Positions 1 to 8,764 of a DNA stretch of 61,538 nucleotides are shown one piece after another. A program made the position numbers and the translations under genes. A model generated the notes under the pieces. That model worked only from the letters and a program-made list of their open reading frames with translations. It did not search any database and was not told the origin of the DNA. The number at the start of each line of letters is the position of its first letter. Positions within the stretch are counted from its first letter, which is position 1. This DNA is from Spirochaetia bacterium (GTDB lineage Bacteria > Spirochaetota > Spirochaetia > Treponematales > Treponemataceae), in assembly GCA_900769325.1 (NCBI GenBank), contig CAAGGF010000014.1, forward strand, positions 1-61,538, given 5' to 3'.

Positions 1-199
1 CTTTTTTAAAACCGAATAAAACTGCCGGAATCGTCACAAAAACACCGAGCACAAACGAAATTAAAATCGTGTAGAAAACAGGCAGATTTTTGAAAGTATA
101 AAACAGAAGGTTTACATCGCATTTGTTGTCGAGGTTGAATCCTACAAAGAAAACTGTAAAAACCAAAAGAACAATTCCAATAATTAATTTTATAATCAT
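1..199 (-). CDS. LapA-domain (DUF1049-like) small membrane protein, 3' part cut by window edge
   Basis: The visible 66 residues begin with ATG at 199 behind a GGAG ribosome-binding site. They form two hydrophobic segments (about residues 2-21 and 40-62) separated by a short polar stretch containing FNLDNKCDVNLLFYTF, which is the pattern of the LapA/DUF1049 family of small inner-membrane proteins. In other bacteria LapA helps regulate LPS assembly; treponemes lack classical LPS, so the role here is unknown. The gene starts 16 nt after the miaB stop on the same strand and is probably the last visible member of a folD-folE2-miaB transcription unit. The C-terminus lies outside the window, so the family call rests on the N-terminal half. 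Confidence 0.6.
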   Translation of the reverse strand, partial: MIIKLIIGIVLLVFTVFFVGFNLDNKCDVNLLFYTFKNLPVFYTILISFVLGVFVTIPAVLFGFKK

Positions 200-215
200 A
201 TATACTCCGAATTTT

Positions 216-1604
216 TTAGATAATTTTACCTTTAAAAGTATGACCGTTCAGCGAAAGAATTTCAACTTGCACGAACTTCCCGATTAAAGATTTTTCGGCT
301 TTAAATGAAACTTTTTCGTTTCGGGAAGTTTTGCCCAAAAGTTCTTCCAGGCTGTCTCTGGAAACGCTTTCAACGAGAACTTTCTGCGTTCGTCCGATTT
401 GTTTTTTCATTTGTTCGTCCGTGTGAATCATCTGTAAATCGATGACTTTCTGAAGGCGGCTTTTTCGGATTTCTTCTGGAATTTGTTCGAGTTTTGCAGC
501 CGGAGTTCCTTCGCGCGGATTGTAGTAATACATCATTGCAGATTCGTAGCGGATTTCGTTCATTAAATCTAAAGTCTGCTGAACATCGTCTTCGGTTTCG
601 CCCGGAAATCCCATCATTATGTCTGTCGTAAGGGAAACATCTGGAATCTGCGTTTTGATTTTTTTTGCAAGTTCAAGATATTGCTCGCGTGTATAACGCC
701 TGTTCATGGCTTTCAGGACTTTTGTTGAACCGTTTTGAACAGGAAGATGAATGTGCTTGCATAAAACTTCTTCTTTTGCGATAACCGAAATTACATCGTC
801 AGTAAAATCTTTTGGATGGCTTGACATAAACCGAATCCAGCCGATTTGCGAATTTGTTTTTCTTAAATGGTCTGCGATTTTTTGAAGGAGCATCGCAAAA
901 TTTAATTCGTTCCCGGAAGAATCTTTTCCGCGGTAAGAATTTACATTTTGCCCCAAAAGCGTAACATCTTTTACACCGTAAGAATTTAATACATCGAGTT
1001 CCTGAAGAATTTCGTCGGCGTTTCTGCTGATTTCACGACCGCGAAGGTAAGGAACTATGCAGTAAGTGCAAAAATTGTTGCAGCCGTGCATAATCGGAAC
1101 AAATGCTTCGTAGTTGCCCTGTTCGTAAGATGTTTTTGCAAATTTATATTCTTCTGTGTCATCCGGCTGAAATGCGGGACGGTTTTCTTCGATTGCGTCG
1201 ATTATTTCACCGAAGTGGTGTTTTGCGAATGTTCCAACGACATAATCGATGCACGGCCAGTCTTTTTTTACTGAATTTAAAAGCCGTTCAGCCATGCAGC
1301 CCATAAAAATTATTGCCAAAGGTTTTGGACCGTCTTTTACGAGGTTTACGGCATCGTCCATGAATTTTGCTTTTGCGTCAGGCTTACATTCGCGGATTTT
1401 TTTGAGCCCTGAAAACCAGCCGAGCCGTCCTAAGATTCTGTCTTCTGCCGTTTTTCTGATTGAACAGGTGTTTATAACGCAGACATCTGCAACTTGAGCA
1501 TTTTCCGCTTTTTTCCAGCCCCGTGAAATGAAAAGCTGTTCCACCGAAGCACTTTCAGCGATGTTCATTTCGCAGCCATAAGTTTCAAAAAAGTAAGTTT
1601 TCAT
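216..1604 (-). CDS. miaB: MiaB, tRNA-2-methylthio-N6-dimethylallyladenosine synthase
   Basis: A 462-residue radical-SAM methylthiotransferase that converts i6A37 to ms2i6A37 in tRNAs. The N-terminal UPF0004 domain has its three cluster-binding cysteines (C11 in TYGCEMNIAES, C47 in INTCSIR, and a third near residue 103 in FMGCMAER). The radical-SAM CxxxCxxC is in HGCNNFCTYC near residue 175, followed by PYLRGREISR. A TRAM domain ends the protein. The stretch between the second and third cysteines carries about 20 residues more than is usual. There is no Shine-Dalgarno before the ATG, but a TATAAT lies at 1618-1613, 8 nt upstream, so the transcript may be leaderless. It follows folE2 by 47 nt. 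Confidence 0.95.
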   Translation of the reverse strand: MKTYFFETYGCEMNIAESASVEQLFISRGWKKAENAQVADVCVINTCSIRKTAEDRILGRLGWFSGLKKIRECKPDAKAKFMDDAVNLVKDGPKPLAIIFMGCMAERLLNSVKKDWPCIDYVVGTFAKHHFGEIIDAIEENRPAFQPDDTEEYKFAKTSYEQGNYEAFVPIMHGCNNFCTYCIVPYLRGREISRNADEILQELDVLNSYGVKDVTLLGQNVNSYRGKDSSGNELNFAMLLQKIADHLRKTNSQIGWIRFMSSHPKDFTDDVISVIAKEEVLCKHIHLPVQNGSTKVLKAMNRRYTREQYLELAKKIKTQIPDVSLTTDIMMGFPGETEDDVQQTLDLMNEIRYESAMMYYYNPREGTPAAKLEQIPEEIRKSRLQKVIDLQMIHTDEQMKKQIGRTQKVLVESVSRDSLEELLGKTSRNEKVSFKAEKSLIGKFVQVEILSLNGHTFKGKII

Positions 1605-1651
1605 TAAGAGATATTATAGTAGAATTTTACACTGTAGAAAAGAGTGTATTT

Positions 1652-2443
1652 TTATATGTCGTTTTCGTTGAATTCTGTGTAGGCGTATGCGTTGTGATAG
1701 TGGATTGATTCTTCGTTTTCACATTCTACGCTGAACCACTTGAATTTATTTTTGATGGGAAAATTTTTTAGGAAAAGGAAAACTTCCCTTGCGACATCTT
1801 CTACAAAACGCGGATTTTCGTAAGCCTGTTCCGTGACAAATTTTTCGTCCTGGCGTTTTAAAACTGAATAAAGCTGACTTGAAGCGCATTTTTCGATTCC
1901 TGAAATTACATCTTCAATCCAGAAAAAATCTGAATAAAGAATTTTCACGCGGACTAAGCCTCTCTGGTTGTGTGCACCGTTTTCGCTGATGGCTTTTGAG
2001 CACGGACACAAAGTCGTAACAGGAACTTCAATTCCTATGAAGAATTTTTTAGTTCCGTCTTCGCAGACTTCGGCTTCGTAATTTGCTTTGTATTCCATTA
2101 TTCCCGGAGAACCTGAAACAGGTGCTTTTTTTTCTATGAAGAATGGAAAAGTTATGCAGCCGTAAGATTTTTGTGCATCGAGAATTTTCCTGATTTCTTC
2201 GAGCATATCAAGAAAATTGTTCATGGAAATGTCGGTGTGATATTTGTGAAAAACCTGAATGAACCGGCTCATGTGCGTGCCTTTAAAATTGTGAGGAAGG
2301 TTTACATATAAATCTACAGTAGCCGTCGTAGTCTGAATTTTTTTTGCTTTGTCTAAAACCGTAACCGGATATTTTACGCCGCGTACACCGACTTTTTGAA
2401 GAGGGATTTCGCGGCCGTCGTGTTCATTCTGAATGTCTCGCAT
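1652..2443 (-). CDS. folE2: GTP cyclohydrolase FolE2 (type IB)
   Basis: 263 residues. It catalyses GTP to 7,8-dihydroneopterin triphosphate, the entry to folate (and queuosine) synthesis. Family hallmarks seen are KGTHMSRF near residue 54, the CPCSKAIS active-site cysteine motif, the following HNQRGLVRV, and the C-terminal histidine-rich ESIHYHNAYAY. FolE2 replaces FolE in many bacteria and does not strictly depend on zinc. The start lies 1 nt after the folD stop, so the two folate genes are almost certainly cotranscribed and translationally coupled. Confidence 0.95.
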   Translation of the reverse strand: MRDIQNEHDGREIPLQKVGVRGVKYPVTVLDKAKKIQTTTATVDLYVNLPHNFKGTHMSRFIQVFHKYHTDISMNNFLDMLEEIRKILDAQKSYGCITFPFFIEKKAPVSGSPGIMEYKANYEAEVCEDGTKKFFIGIEVPVTTLCPCSKAISENGAHNQRGLVRVKILYSDFFWIEDVISGIEKCASSQLYSVLKRQDEKFVTEQAYENPRFVEDVAREVFLFLKNFPIKNKFKWFSVECENEESIHYHNAYAYTEFNENDI

Positions 2444-2444
2444 G

Positions 2445-3317
2445 TTAAATCCTGTTTTCTGCGGCTTCGAGCGTGTTTTTCATAAGCATTGCGATTGTCA
2501 TAGGTCCTACTCCGCCTGGAACCGGTGTAATAAACGAAGCCTTTTCTTTTATTGAATCAAAATCTACATCGCCTGTGAGACGGAATCCCGATTTTTTTGT
2601 TGAATCTGGAATTCGGTTTACGCCTACATCGATTACGACAGCGCCTTCTTTTACCATATCGGCTGTTACTGTGTTTGGATGACCGCTTGCTGCAATTATG
2701 ATGTCTGCATTTTTTGTAAATTCTGAAAGATTTTTTGTTCCCGTGTGGCAGATTGTAACGGTGCAGTTTGTTTCTTTTCTTGCAAGAAGAATTGCGACAG
2801 GTTTTCCGACGATATTTGAACGGCCGATTACGACTGCGTGTTTTCCAGAAGTTTCGATTTTCATTTTTTGGAGAAGAACTATGATTCCGTGCGGCGTACA
2901 AGGAAGAAATGCTTTTTTACCGATTACAAGATTTCCGACATTTACAGGGTGGAATCCGTCTACATCTTTTTCAGGGTCGATTGCAAGGAGAATTTTTTCT
3001 TCGTTTATGTGCTTTGGAAGCGGAAGCTGAACTAAAATTCCGTGAACTGTGGAATCTTCGTTTAATTCTTTTATGATTTTAAGAAGTTCTTCCTGGGTTG
3101 TTGATTCTGGAAGGTGCATGCTTTTGTCTTTCATTCCGACTTCTGCAAGTGCTTTTTGTTTTCCTGTAACATAAGAAACGCTCGCCGGATTTTCACCTAC
3201 AAGAATTACGGCAAGGCATGGAACAATTCCTTTTTGTTTTAATTCTGAAACTTTTTGTTTAACTTCGTTTCGGACATCCTGGGCAATTTGTTTTCCGTCG
3301 ATAATTGTTGCTGGCAT
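2445..3317 (-). CDS. folD: FolD, methylenetetrahydrofolate dehydrogenase/cyclohydrolase
   Basis: 290 residues, the usual length. It interconverts 5,10-methylene-, 5,10-methenyl- and 10-formyl-tetrahydrofolate with NADP. Seen: the catalytic YxxxK (YVTGK), QLPLPKHI, DPEKDVDGFHP, the nucleotide-binding VIGRSNIVGKPVA and the C-terminal signature PGGVGPMTIAML. The start codon is preceded by GAAGGTAACAG, a good ribosome-binding site. It is the first gene of the minus-strand folD-folE2-miaB cluster and is divergent from the outer-membrane protein gene at 3531, with about 210 AT-rich bases between them. Confidence 0.96.
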   Translation of the reverse strand: MPATIIDGKQIAQDVRNEVKQKVSELKQKGIVPCLAVILVGENPASVSYVTGKQKALAEVGMKDKSMHLPESTTQEELLKIIKELNEDSTVHGILVQLPLPKHINEEKILLAIDPEKDVDGFHPVNVGNLVIGKKAFLPCTPHGIIVLLQKMKIETSGKHAVVIGRSNIVGKPVAILLARKETNCTVTICHTGTKNLSEFTKNADIIIAASGHPNTVTADMVKEGAVVIDVGVNRIPDSTKKSGFRLTGDVDFDSIKEKASFITPVPGGVGPMTIAMLMKNTLEAAENRI

Positions 3318-3530
3318 CTGTTACCTTCTTTAAAAATTTGTGTTTTTTATATAAAACCCCGAAAAACTTAGATTATAAAATAAAATATAAAATAAAAGTT
3401 TTTCAAGATAATTCTTTATGAATTGTAAATTTTAAAAGAAAAATGTATTATACAATTAACTGTAAATATACTTTGTTTAAAATTAAAATTCTATATATTT
3501 AGTGCACTTAGTGTTTGCTTGCGAGGATTT

Positions 3531-4130
3531 ATGAAACGCATTTCTTTAATTCTGTTTTTACTTTGTCTGTCATTCAGTTCAGTGTGGGCACAGAATATTA
3601 AATTTCTTGACGAATCAGAATCAGAAGGTCAGGAACAGGTTGTAAAATATCAGACAAACGGCAAAGGCGATCAGTTTTTACGCCTTGGAATTATGTTCAG
3701 CATTCCGCTCAATTTTGACGAACAGCTTTATCTTGGCGGGGCTGCTCAACTTGGTTATTACAGGCTTATAAACAACTGGCTCGGTTTCGGTGCGGAACTC
3801 ATGGCTGGTTATAATCCCACAATCGGAAGCAACATTTTAACTTATGTTCCAATCACTGCAGGAATTATGTTTCAGCCTTATATATGGCGTTTTGAATTTC
3901 CTATAATTCTTTCGGCGGGAATGGCTTTAGAAACAAGCAACAACAAAAAACAGTTTCCGGCATTTATTACAAAAGCAGAAGCAAATATTTATTACCGTTT
4001 TAACGAAAGTTTTTCACTCGGAATCGGTTCAGATATTATGTACATGCCGCAATGGTCAAACGACGGAAAGTCCGATTACGAATACGGAATTTTTATGACG
4101 GCATCTGTTTCAGTAAGGTATCATTTCTAA
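3531..4130 (+). CDS. Outer-membrane beta-barrel protein, unknown function
   Basis: 199 residues. An in-frame TTG lies 12 nt upstream, but ATG 3531 follows GAGGA and begins a clear signal peptide (MKRISLILFLLCLSFSSVWA, probable cleavage before QN). The mature part alternates aromatic and polar residues in short strands with Gly/Tyr turns (LGGAAQLGYYRL, LGFGAELMAGYNP) and ends in the aromatic strand SVSVRYHF, as expected for BamA-inserted barrels. The specific family is not recognised. It is followed after 16 nt by the lipoprotein at 4147, which may be its partner. Confidence 0.75.
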   Translation: MKRISLILFLLCLSFSSVWAQNIKFLDESESEGQEQVVKYQTNGKGDQFLRLGIMFSIPLNFDEQLYLGGAAQLGYYRLINNWLGFGAELMAGYNPTIGSNILTYVPITAGIMFQPYIWRFEFPIILSAGMALETSNNKKQFPAFITKAEANIYYRFNESFSLGIGSDIMYMPQWSNDGKSDYEYGIFMTASVSVRYHF

Positions 4131-4146
4131 TTTAAGGATTTCATAA

Positions 4147-5640
4147 ATGAAAAAAATATTAAAATTCCTTTTTGTAAATTTTTTATCGCTCGTATTTTTT
4201 ACTGGTTGTTACGATTCAGTTTTTGACGACATCCGAAAAGAAGTTCCTCTTGAAGATTCAGAAATTTCAGGTTATATAAACGATTTGACGCGGTTCAGAA
4301 GCGTTTACGATTCAGTTTTAGAAGACGGCACTGTTCAGCAAAAAGAAGCAGAATTTTTAATTCTTCAGAACGGAATTATTTACGCAAAACAGATTTCCCC
4401 TGATTCAGATTTTACAGATTTATCTTACGGCGAAAGTCACGGAAAATGGTTCAAGACCGGCAGCGGAATTTCTCCACTTTCTTACGATTACTACGGCGAA
4501 CAGTTTAACGGCGAATACATCGTAAAAACCGCTTCAGAATACAACGGAACAAAAAGTACGGTTTACGCACTTTCAACAAAATGGGGAAAAAACGACGACT
4601 ACGGACGAAACATTCCAACAGAATTCAAACTTTACAGCATGGATAAAATCGACGGAACATGGAGCCCTATCTCAGACGCAAACATATATTTAAAAAATTG
4701 TTTTGCAACTGGAAAAGACAGCAATTACGGAACAGACCTTACAATTCAGCTTTTCTGCACAAACACTCCAAAAATCGAAAACAGGCGTGCTTTTTTAAGG
4801 CTTGGCGGCGAAAAAGACAAATGGTTTAACGCAGTCGATGAAAACGGAAATCCAATCGAAGTTGAATGTATAATTTTTGAATTAAGCGATTCTAATTTAA
4901 CTCCAATTTATTACAGCAAGCGAACAAAACAGAGTGATTCATCATATTTAAAAGAAATTTACAAAAATCCTTCGTTGTCATCTTCAAAACCGGAAACGCT
5001 TTCAAGCAAAACTGTTTCAGCGGTAGAAATGCAGGGCGAAGTTTATTTTCTGCCGTTTATCGGTTCAACAGGAAATTCAACTGTTTCTTCAGACGGAACT
5101 TTCATCTGCTACGGAAGCGGAACAAACGCGTATTATTTTACAAAAGCCGATTATGAATCTTTAGACGGACAATTTACCGCAAAGAAAATCGTAAACGGAA
5201 AAGAAACAGAAGAAACTGAACAGATAAATGCAATCGTCGCTTTCTGGACAGGACGAAAAGGTCTTGATGACAAAGCCGCTGAAAAACCTTCACAGCTCAA
5301 AGAAGTCGGTTTAAGCACAAATAAAGACATCATTTCAGCATCTGCTTCAAAAGACGACATTTTATTCGGAACTAGGGGAAACGGTGTTTTCAGGGCACTC
5401 ATAAAAGAAGACGGTTCAATCGAAAAAACAAACGATTTTGTTGAAAATACTGCTTCGATTATGGCTTCTCCGTACATTATAAGAATGATTTTTACAGTTG
5501 ATCCTTCAAAAGACGGTAAAACAACTTCAAGATATTCTGCAATGGATTTCATTTATACTGCAAGCAACGCAGGAGCAAACGACAGCCACAGAGGACTTTG
5601 GTCTTATTACAAGGGACGCGGCAACTGGAACCGTGAATAA
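4147..5640 (+). CDS. Lipoprotein of unknown function
   Basis: 497 residues. The N-terminus has a lysine-rich start, a hydrophobic run and the lipobox FFTGC (Cys about residue 21), so it should be a lipid-anchored exported protein. The body is acidic and rich in Ser/Thr/Tyr/Gly with repeated short beta-like stretches, and could form a propeller or sandwich, but no family is recognised. It lies 16 nt after the barrel protein and 5 nt before rarA, so the three genes probably form one transcript. Confidence 0.75.
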   Translation: MKKILKFLFVNFLSLVFFTGCYDSVFDDIRKEVPLEDSEISGYINDLTRFRSVYDSVLEDGTVQQKEAEFLILQNGIIYAKQISPDSDFTDLSYGESHGKWFKTGSGISPLSYDYYGEQFNGEYIVKTASEYNGTKSTVYALSTKWGKNDDYGRNIPTEFKLYSMDKIDGTWSPISDANIYLKNCFATGKDSNYGTDLTIQLFCTNTPKIENRRAFLRLGGEKDKWFNAVDENGNPIEVECIIFELSDSNLTPIYYSKRTKQSDSSYLKEIYKNPSLSSSKPETLSSKTVSAVEMQGEVYFLPFIGSTGNSTVSSDGTFICYGSGTNAYYFTKADYESLDGQFTAKKIVNGKETEETEQINAIVAFWTGRKGLDDKAAEKPSQLKEVGLSTNKDIISASASKDDILFGTRGNGVFRALIKEDGSIEKTNDFVENTASIMASPYIIRMIFTVDPSKDGKTTSRYSAMDFIYTASNAGANDSHRGLWSYYKGRGNWNRE

Positions 5641-5645
5641 TTAAT

Positions 5646-8147
5646 ATGGCTCAAGATTTGTTTAATGCGTCAAATTCTTCCCGCGAACCTCTGGCTTCAA
5701 GAATGAGGCCAAGAAACTTGAACGAATATATCGGGCAGGATCACATTGTCGGAAAGGGAAGGCTTTTGCGCCGTGCCATTGCAGCGGATCAGCTTACTTC
5801 GGTTATTTTTTACGGTCCGCCGGGTACAGGAAAAACAACTCTTGCGCGAGTAATTGCAAATCACACAAAATCAAATTTCATAACGCTGAATGCAGTTTTG
5901 ACGGGAGTTGCAGACATCCGTTTGGCAATAAAGCAGGCAGAAGATTTCTACAACCTTTATTCCAGAAGAACTATTTTATTCGTCGATGAAGTTCACCGAT
6001 GGAACAAAAGTCAGCAGGATGCACTTCTTCCGTGGGTAGAAAATGGCACAATAATTTTAATCGGTGCAACAACTGAAAATCCTTTTTTTGAAGTGAACAA
6101 AGCGCTTGTAAGCCGTTCAAGAGTTTTTCAGTTAAAACCGCTTACAACAGAAGATTTAAAAAAAGCCGCTGACCTTGCGTTAACCGATAAAGAACGCGGT
6201 TATGGAAACTGGATAATAAAATTTGAAGAAGGCGCGCTCGAACATCTTATTGAAACGGCAAACGGTGATGCGCGCTCTCTTCTTAATGCACTGGAACTTG
6301 CCGTAGAAACAACGCCTGAAAAATGGAATCCCGACAAAGAAAATCCTGTTCCCGCGTACGGTTCAACGATTTACATTTCAAAAGAAGCCTGCGAAGAGTC
6401 AATTCAGAAAAAAGTTGTACTTTACGACAGGGACGGCGATTATCATTACGACATTATCAGTGCATTTATAAAAAGCCTTCGTGGTCGTGACCCGGATGCA
6501 GCGTGTTACTGGCTTGCAAGAATGGTTCGGGCGGGTGAAGATCCTCATTTTATTTTCAGAAGAATGTTGATTTCTGCGTGCGAAGATACAGGTCTTGCTG
6601 CTCCAGAAGCAATCAGCGTTGTAAACAGTTGTGCTCAGGCATTTGACAGAGTTGGGCTCCCGGAAGGACGATATTTTCTTGCTCATGCGGCGTTATATCT
6701 TGCAACTGCACCAAAGTCGAATTCAAGCATGGCGTTTTTTGATGCACTTTCCGCCGTAGAAAAAGAAGATGCTGAAGTTCCGAATCATTTAAAAGATTCA
6801 AGCCGCGATGCCGAAGGTTTTGGTCACGGAGCAGGCTATCTTTATCCTCACGCGTACAAAGACCATTGGGTTGCTCAGCAGTATCTTCCTGATGCGCTTG
6901 CGGGGCGAATTTTTTACACGCCGAGTACTCAGGGCTACGAGAACAAAATTCGTTCAGAAGTTTTAAGCCGCCGTGAACTTCAAATTGCAGCAATTCTTGG
7001 AAATCCTGATGCAGAAAACGATGATTCAGTTGTGACAGGCTCTTCAAATGTTCATTATAAATCTGCGACGGCAAAAAGTTGTGCAGAAGAACCTTCGAAA
7101 TCTGAATTTTCTGCAAATCCTTTGAGCGAATGGTGGATGGATGAACATTTCAAAGGTTCTTCAAAAAAATCAGAAAACCTTACTTTCAGCCCGGAAGATT
7201 CAGCAAAAGAATCAGCACTTACAAAAGCAGACCGACAGTGGAGGCTCAGAGTTGATTCAAACCGTGCAGAAATTCTTCTTGAAATCCGCGATACAATGAT
7301 AAAAATGGCAGAACTTTTACGCCACCACAGAAATTTAATCTGGAACGCTGACGACGGACTTTTGCTCTGGGAAATTGCCCGAAAAACTCCTGAAGGCGTA
7401 ACTTGCGGTGTCTGTAGAAGCGAAAAAGGCAAAGAAATTTTAGAGCAATACGGAAGGACTTTAGGCGATTTAGATAAGCCGATTCTTTTATTCAGACCGG
7501 AATCAGTTCACACCGATTACCTTACGCCCGAAAAATTCCGTGAAGTCATTTACGATTTTCAATATAAAGGTGCAGTTTTTGACAGAATTTTCTTTAGAGA
7601 CCCTTTTATTTCAAAAGAATCAATTACGGCACTTGCACAGTCGTTTGAACCGATTTTTAAAGAAAAGCCTGAAAATTCTGAATCTCACGAAAATCCTTTT
7701 GCAGAAGGTTTTAAAATCATTGTTTCGCAGCGGATTCCTTCGGGCGGTCAGAGAATCAGTGCGTTAATCCGGGAGCAGATTTTAAATGATCAGACTTACG
7801 ATGCGTACCGTGAAATTCTTGAAAAAATGTCGCTCGTAGAAAAAGAATTTTTCGGGAATGTGGAAAACGCACTTTTCAACTGGAACGAAGATTTCATTGC
7901 GGAACAATTTCGGGAAAAAGGTTTTTCGGTAAAAACGGCTGTTAAAATTTGCCGTGAAAAACGAAAGATTACAAGTCAGGAAGTTTCCAGATGGTTTGAT
8001 TCTGAAAATTCGGCGTACGGAAATAAAATTTCTTCAGTTTTGGGCAGCAGCGAAATCGAAAAAATAATTCTTCTATTGAATAGTGCAGGAAAGAATTCAA
8101 TCTTTAACTGGCAGTCGAAAATCGCGTTTTTTGAAATTTCTTTATAA
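5646..8147 (+). CDS. rarA: RarA (MgsA) AAA+ ATPase fused to a C-terminal unknown domain
   Basis: 833 residues, nearly twice the usual RarA length of about 430-450. Residues 15-450 are a full replication-associated recombination ATPase: Walker A GPPGTGKTT at 57-65, Walker B ILFVDEVHR at 110-118, sensor IGATTENPFFEVN, and the MgsA tetramerisation region with HGAGYLYPHAY. After a low-complexity acidic linker (about 450-520) comes a second domain of about 300 residues. Its RHHRNLIWNADDGLLLWE resembles a degenerate SAM-methyltransferase-like fold, as in the RarA/unknown-domain fusions (PRK13341 type) of cyanobacteria. RarA acts at stalled replication forks; the extra domain has no known role. It starts 5 nt after the lipoprotein and overlaps the end of the opposite gene by 6 nt. 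Confidence 0.9.
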   Translation: MAQDLFNASNSSREPLASRMRPRNLNEYIGQDHIVGKGRLLRRAIAADQLTSVIFYGPPGTGKTTLARVIANHTKSNFITLNAVLTGVADIRLAIKQAEDFYNLYSRRTILFVDEVHRWNKSQQDALLPWVENGTIILIGATTENPFFEVNKALVSRSRVFQLKPLTTEDLKKAADLALTDKERGYGNWIIKFEEGALEHLIETANGDARSLLNALELAVETTPEKWNPDKENPVPAYGSTIYISKEACEESIQKKVVLYDRDGDYHYDIISAFIKSLRGRDPDAACYWLARMVRAGEDPHFIFRRMLISACEDTGLAAPEAISVVNSCAQAFDRVGLPEGRYFLAHAALYLATAPKSNSSMAFFDALSAVEKEDAEVPNHLKDSSRDAEGFGHGAGYLYPHAYKDHWVAQQYLPDALAGRIFYTPSTQGYENKIRSEVLSRRELQIAAILGNPDAENDDSVVTGSSNVHYKSATAKSCAEEPSKSEFSANPLSEWWMDEHFKGSSKKSENLTFSPEDSAKESALTKADRQWRLRVDSNRAEILLEIRDTMIKMAELLRHHRNLIWNADDGLLLWEIARKTPEGVTCGVCRSEKGKEILEQYGRTLGDLDKPILLFRPESVHTDYLTPEKFREVIYDFQYKGAVFDRIFFRDPFISKESITALAQSFEPIFKEKPENSESHENPFAEGFKIIVSQRIPSGGQRISALIREQILNDQTYDAYREILEKMSLVEKEFFGNVENALFNWNEDFIAEQFREKGFSVKTAVKICREKRKITSQEVSRWFDSENSAYGNKISSVLGSSEIEKIILLLNSAGKNSIFNWQSKIAFFEISL

Positions 8148-8366
8148 AAGTTCGGTCAAGTCTGAAGTCATGACAAAATCGAGCGGATAGTCTGCGTGTG
8201 GATTTGACAAATCGATAATCGCGTTGATTTTTTCGTCAGATTGCATTGAATGCTTTGGAGAGAAAAAAGATTTTTTACCGATGTCGAAAAATATTTCATC
8301 GGGCAGCCCTTCCGGGTGAATCATCATAATATTTTTTTCAGAATCGCAGTACATTGAAAGATTCAT
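8142..8366 (-). CDS. Small hypothetical protein
   Basis: 74 residues, acidic, no transmembrane segment, not recognised. The start is supported by GTGAGGA five bases before ATG. It is convergent with rarA and overlaps its last six bases. Codon use and the good ribosome-binding site make a real gene likely. Confidence 0.55.
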   Translation of the reverse strand: MNLSMYCDSEKNIMMIHPEGLPDEIFFDIGKKSFFSPKHSMQSDEKINAIIDLSNPHADYPLDFVMTSDLTELL

Positions 8367-8443
8367 AATTCCTCACCAGATTTTAAGTCTATAATTATAA
8401 TAACGCATTGCCCAAAAAAGTCAAATTTCTCTTGAAGAAGTAA

Positions 8444-8611
8444 TTCTTGTGTCATGCGGAACTTGGCATCAGCATCCCTTTGGCGTTGGAAATTGGTAAG
8501 GCTGGTAATAATACAGTAACTTCTACTGAATCGCTTGCTGGAAAAACTCTCAAATTAACTTTCACAGGCACAGAAACAGCAATTAAATGTAAAGCCGAAA
8601 TTGTAGAGTAA
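8444..8611 (+). pseudogene. Remnant of a protein C-terminus
   Basis: An open stretch without a plausible start reads LALEIGKAGNN..., then AGKTLKLTFTGTETAIK and a stop at 8609-8611. It looks like the end of a secreted beta-rich protein. The 5' part (8449-8479) overlaps a copy of the interspersed element with TGTCATGCxGAACTTG and ATCAGCATCCC seen again at 59955-60120, so the ancestral gene seems to have been cut by a repeat. The rest of 8367-8764 shows only AT-rich sequence and the terminator at 8634. Confidence 0.35.
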
Positions 8612-8633
8612 TTTTACAATTAAAAATCCATAA

Positions 8634-8670
8634 AAAAATCCCGGTTACAAAAACAGTTTCCGGGATTTTT
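8634..8670. terminator. Bidirectional rho-independent terminator
   Basis: A perfect 11-bp stem AAAAATCCCGG / CCGGGATTTTT with a 15-nt loop, with A and T runs on the outer sides. It can act on both strands: downstream of the remnant on plus and downstream of the Rpn gene (ending at 8765) on minus. Confidence 0.75.
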
Positions 8671-8764
8671 AATTTTAAAGCCGCCGCCATATTTTATAAA
8701 AAATTAAAGGCGAAATCAGATAAATCTTCATGATGACAAAAAGTTAAGAGTTTCGCCCTAATAT

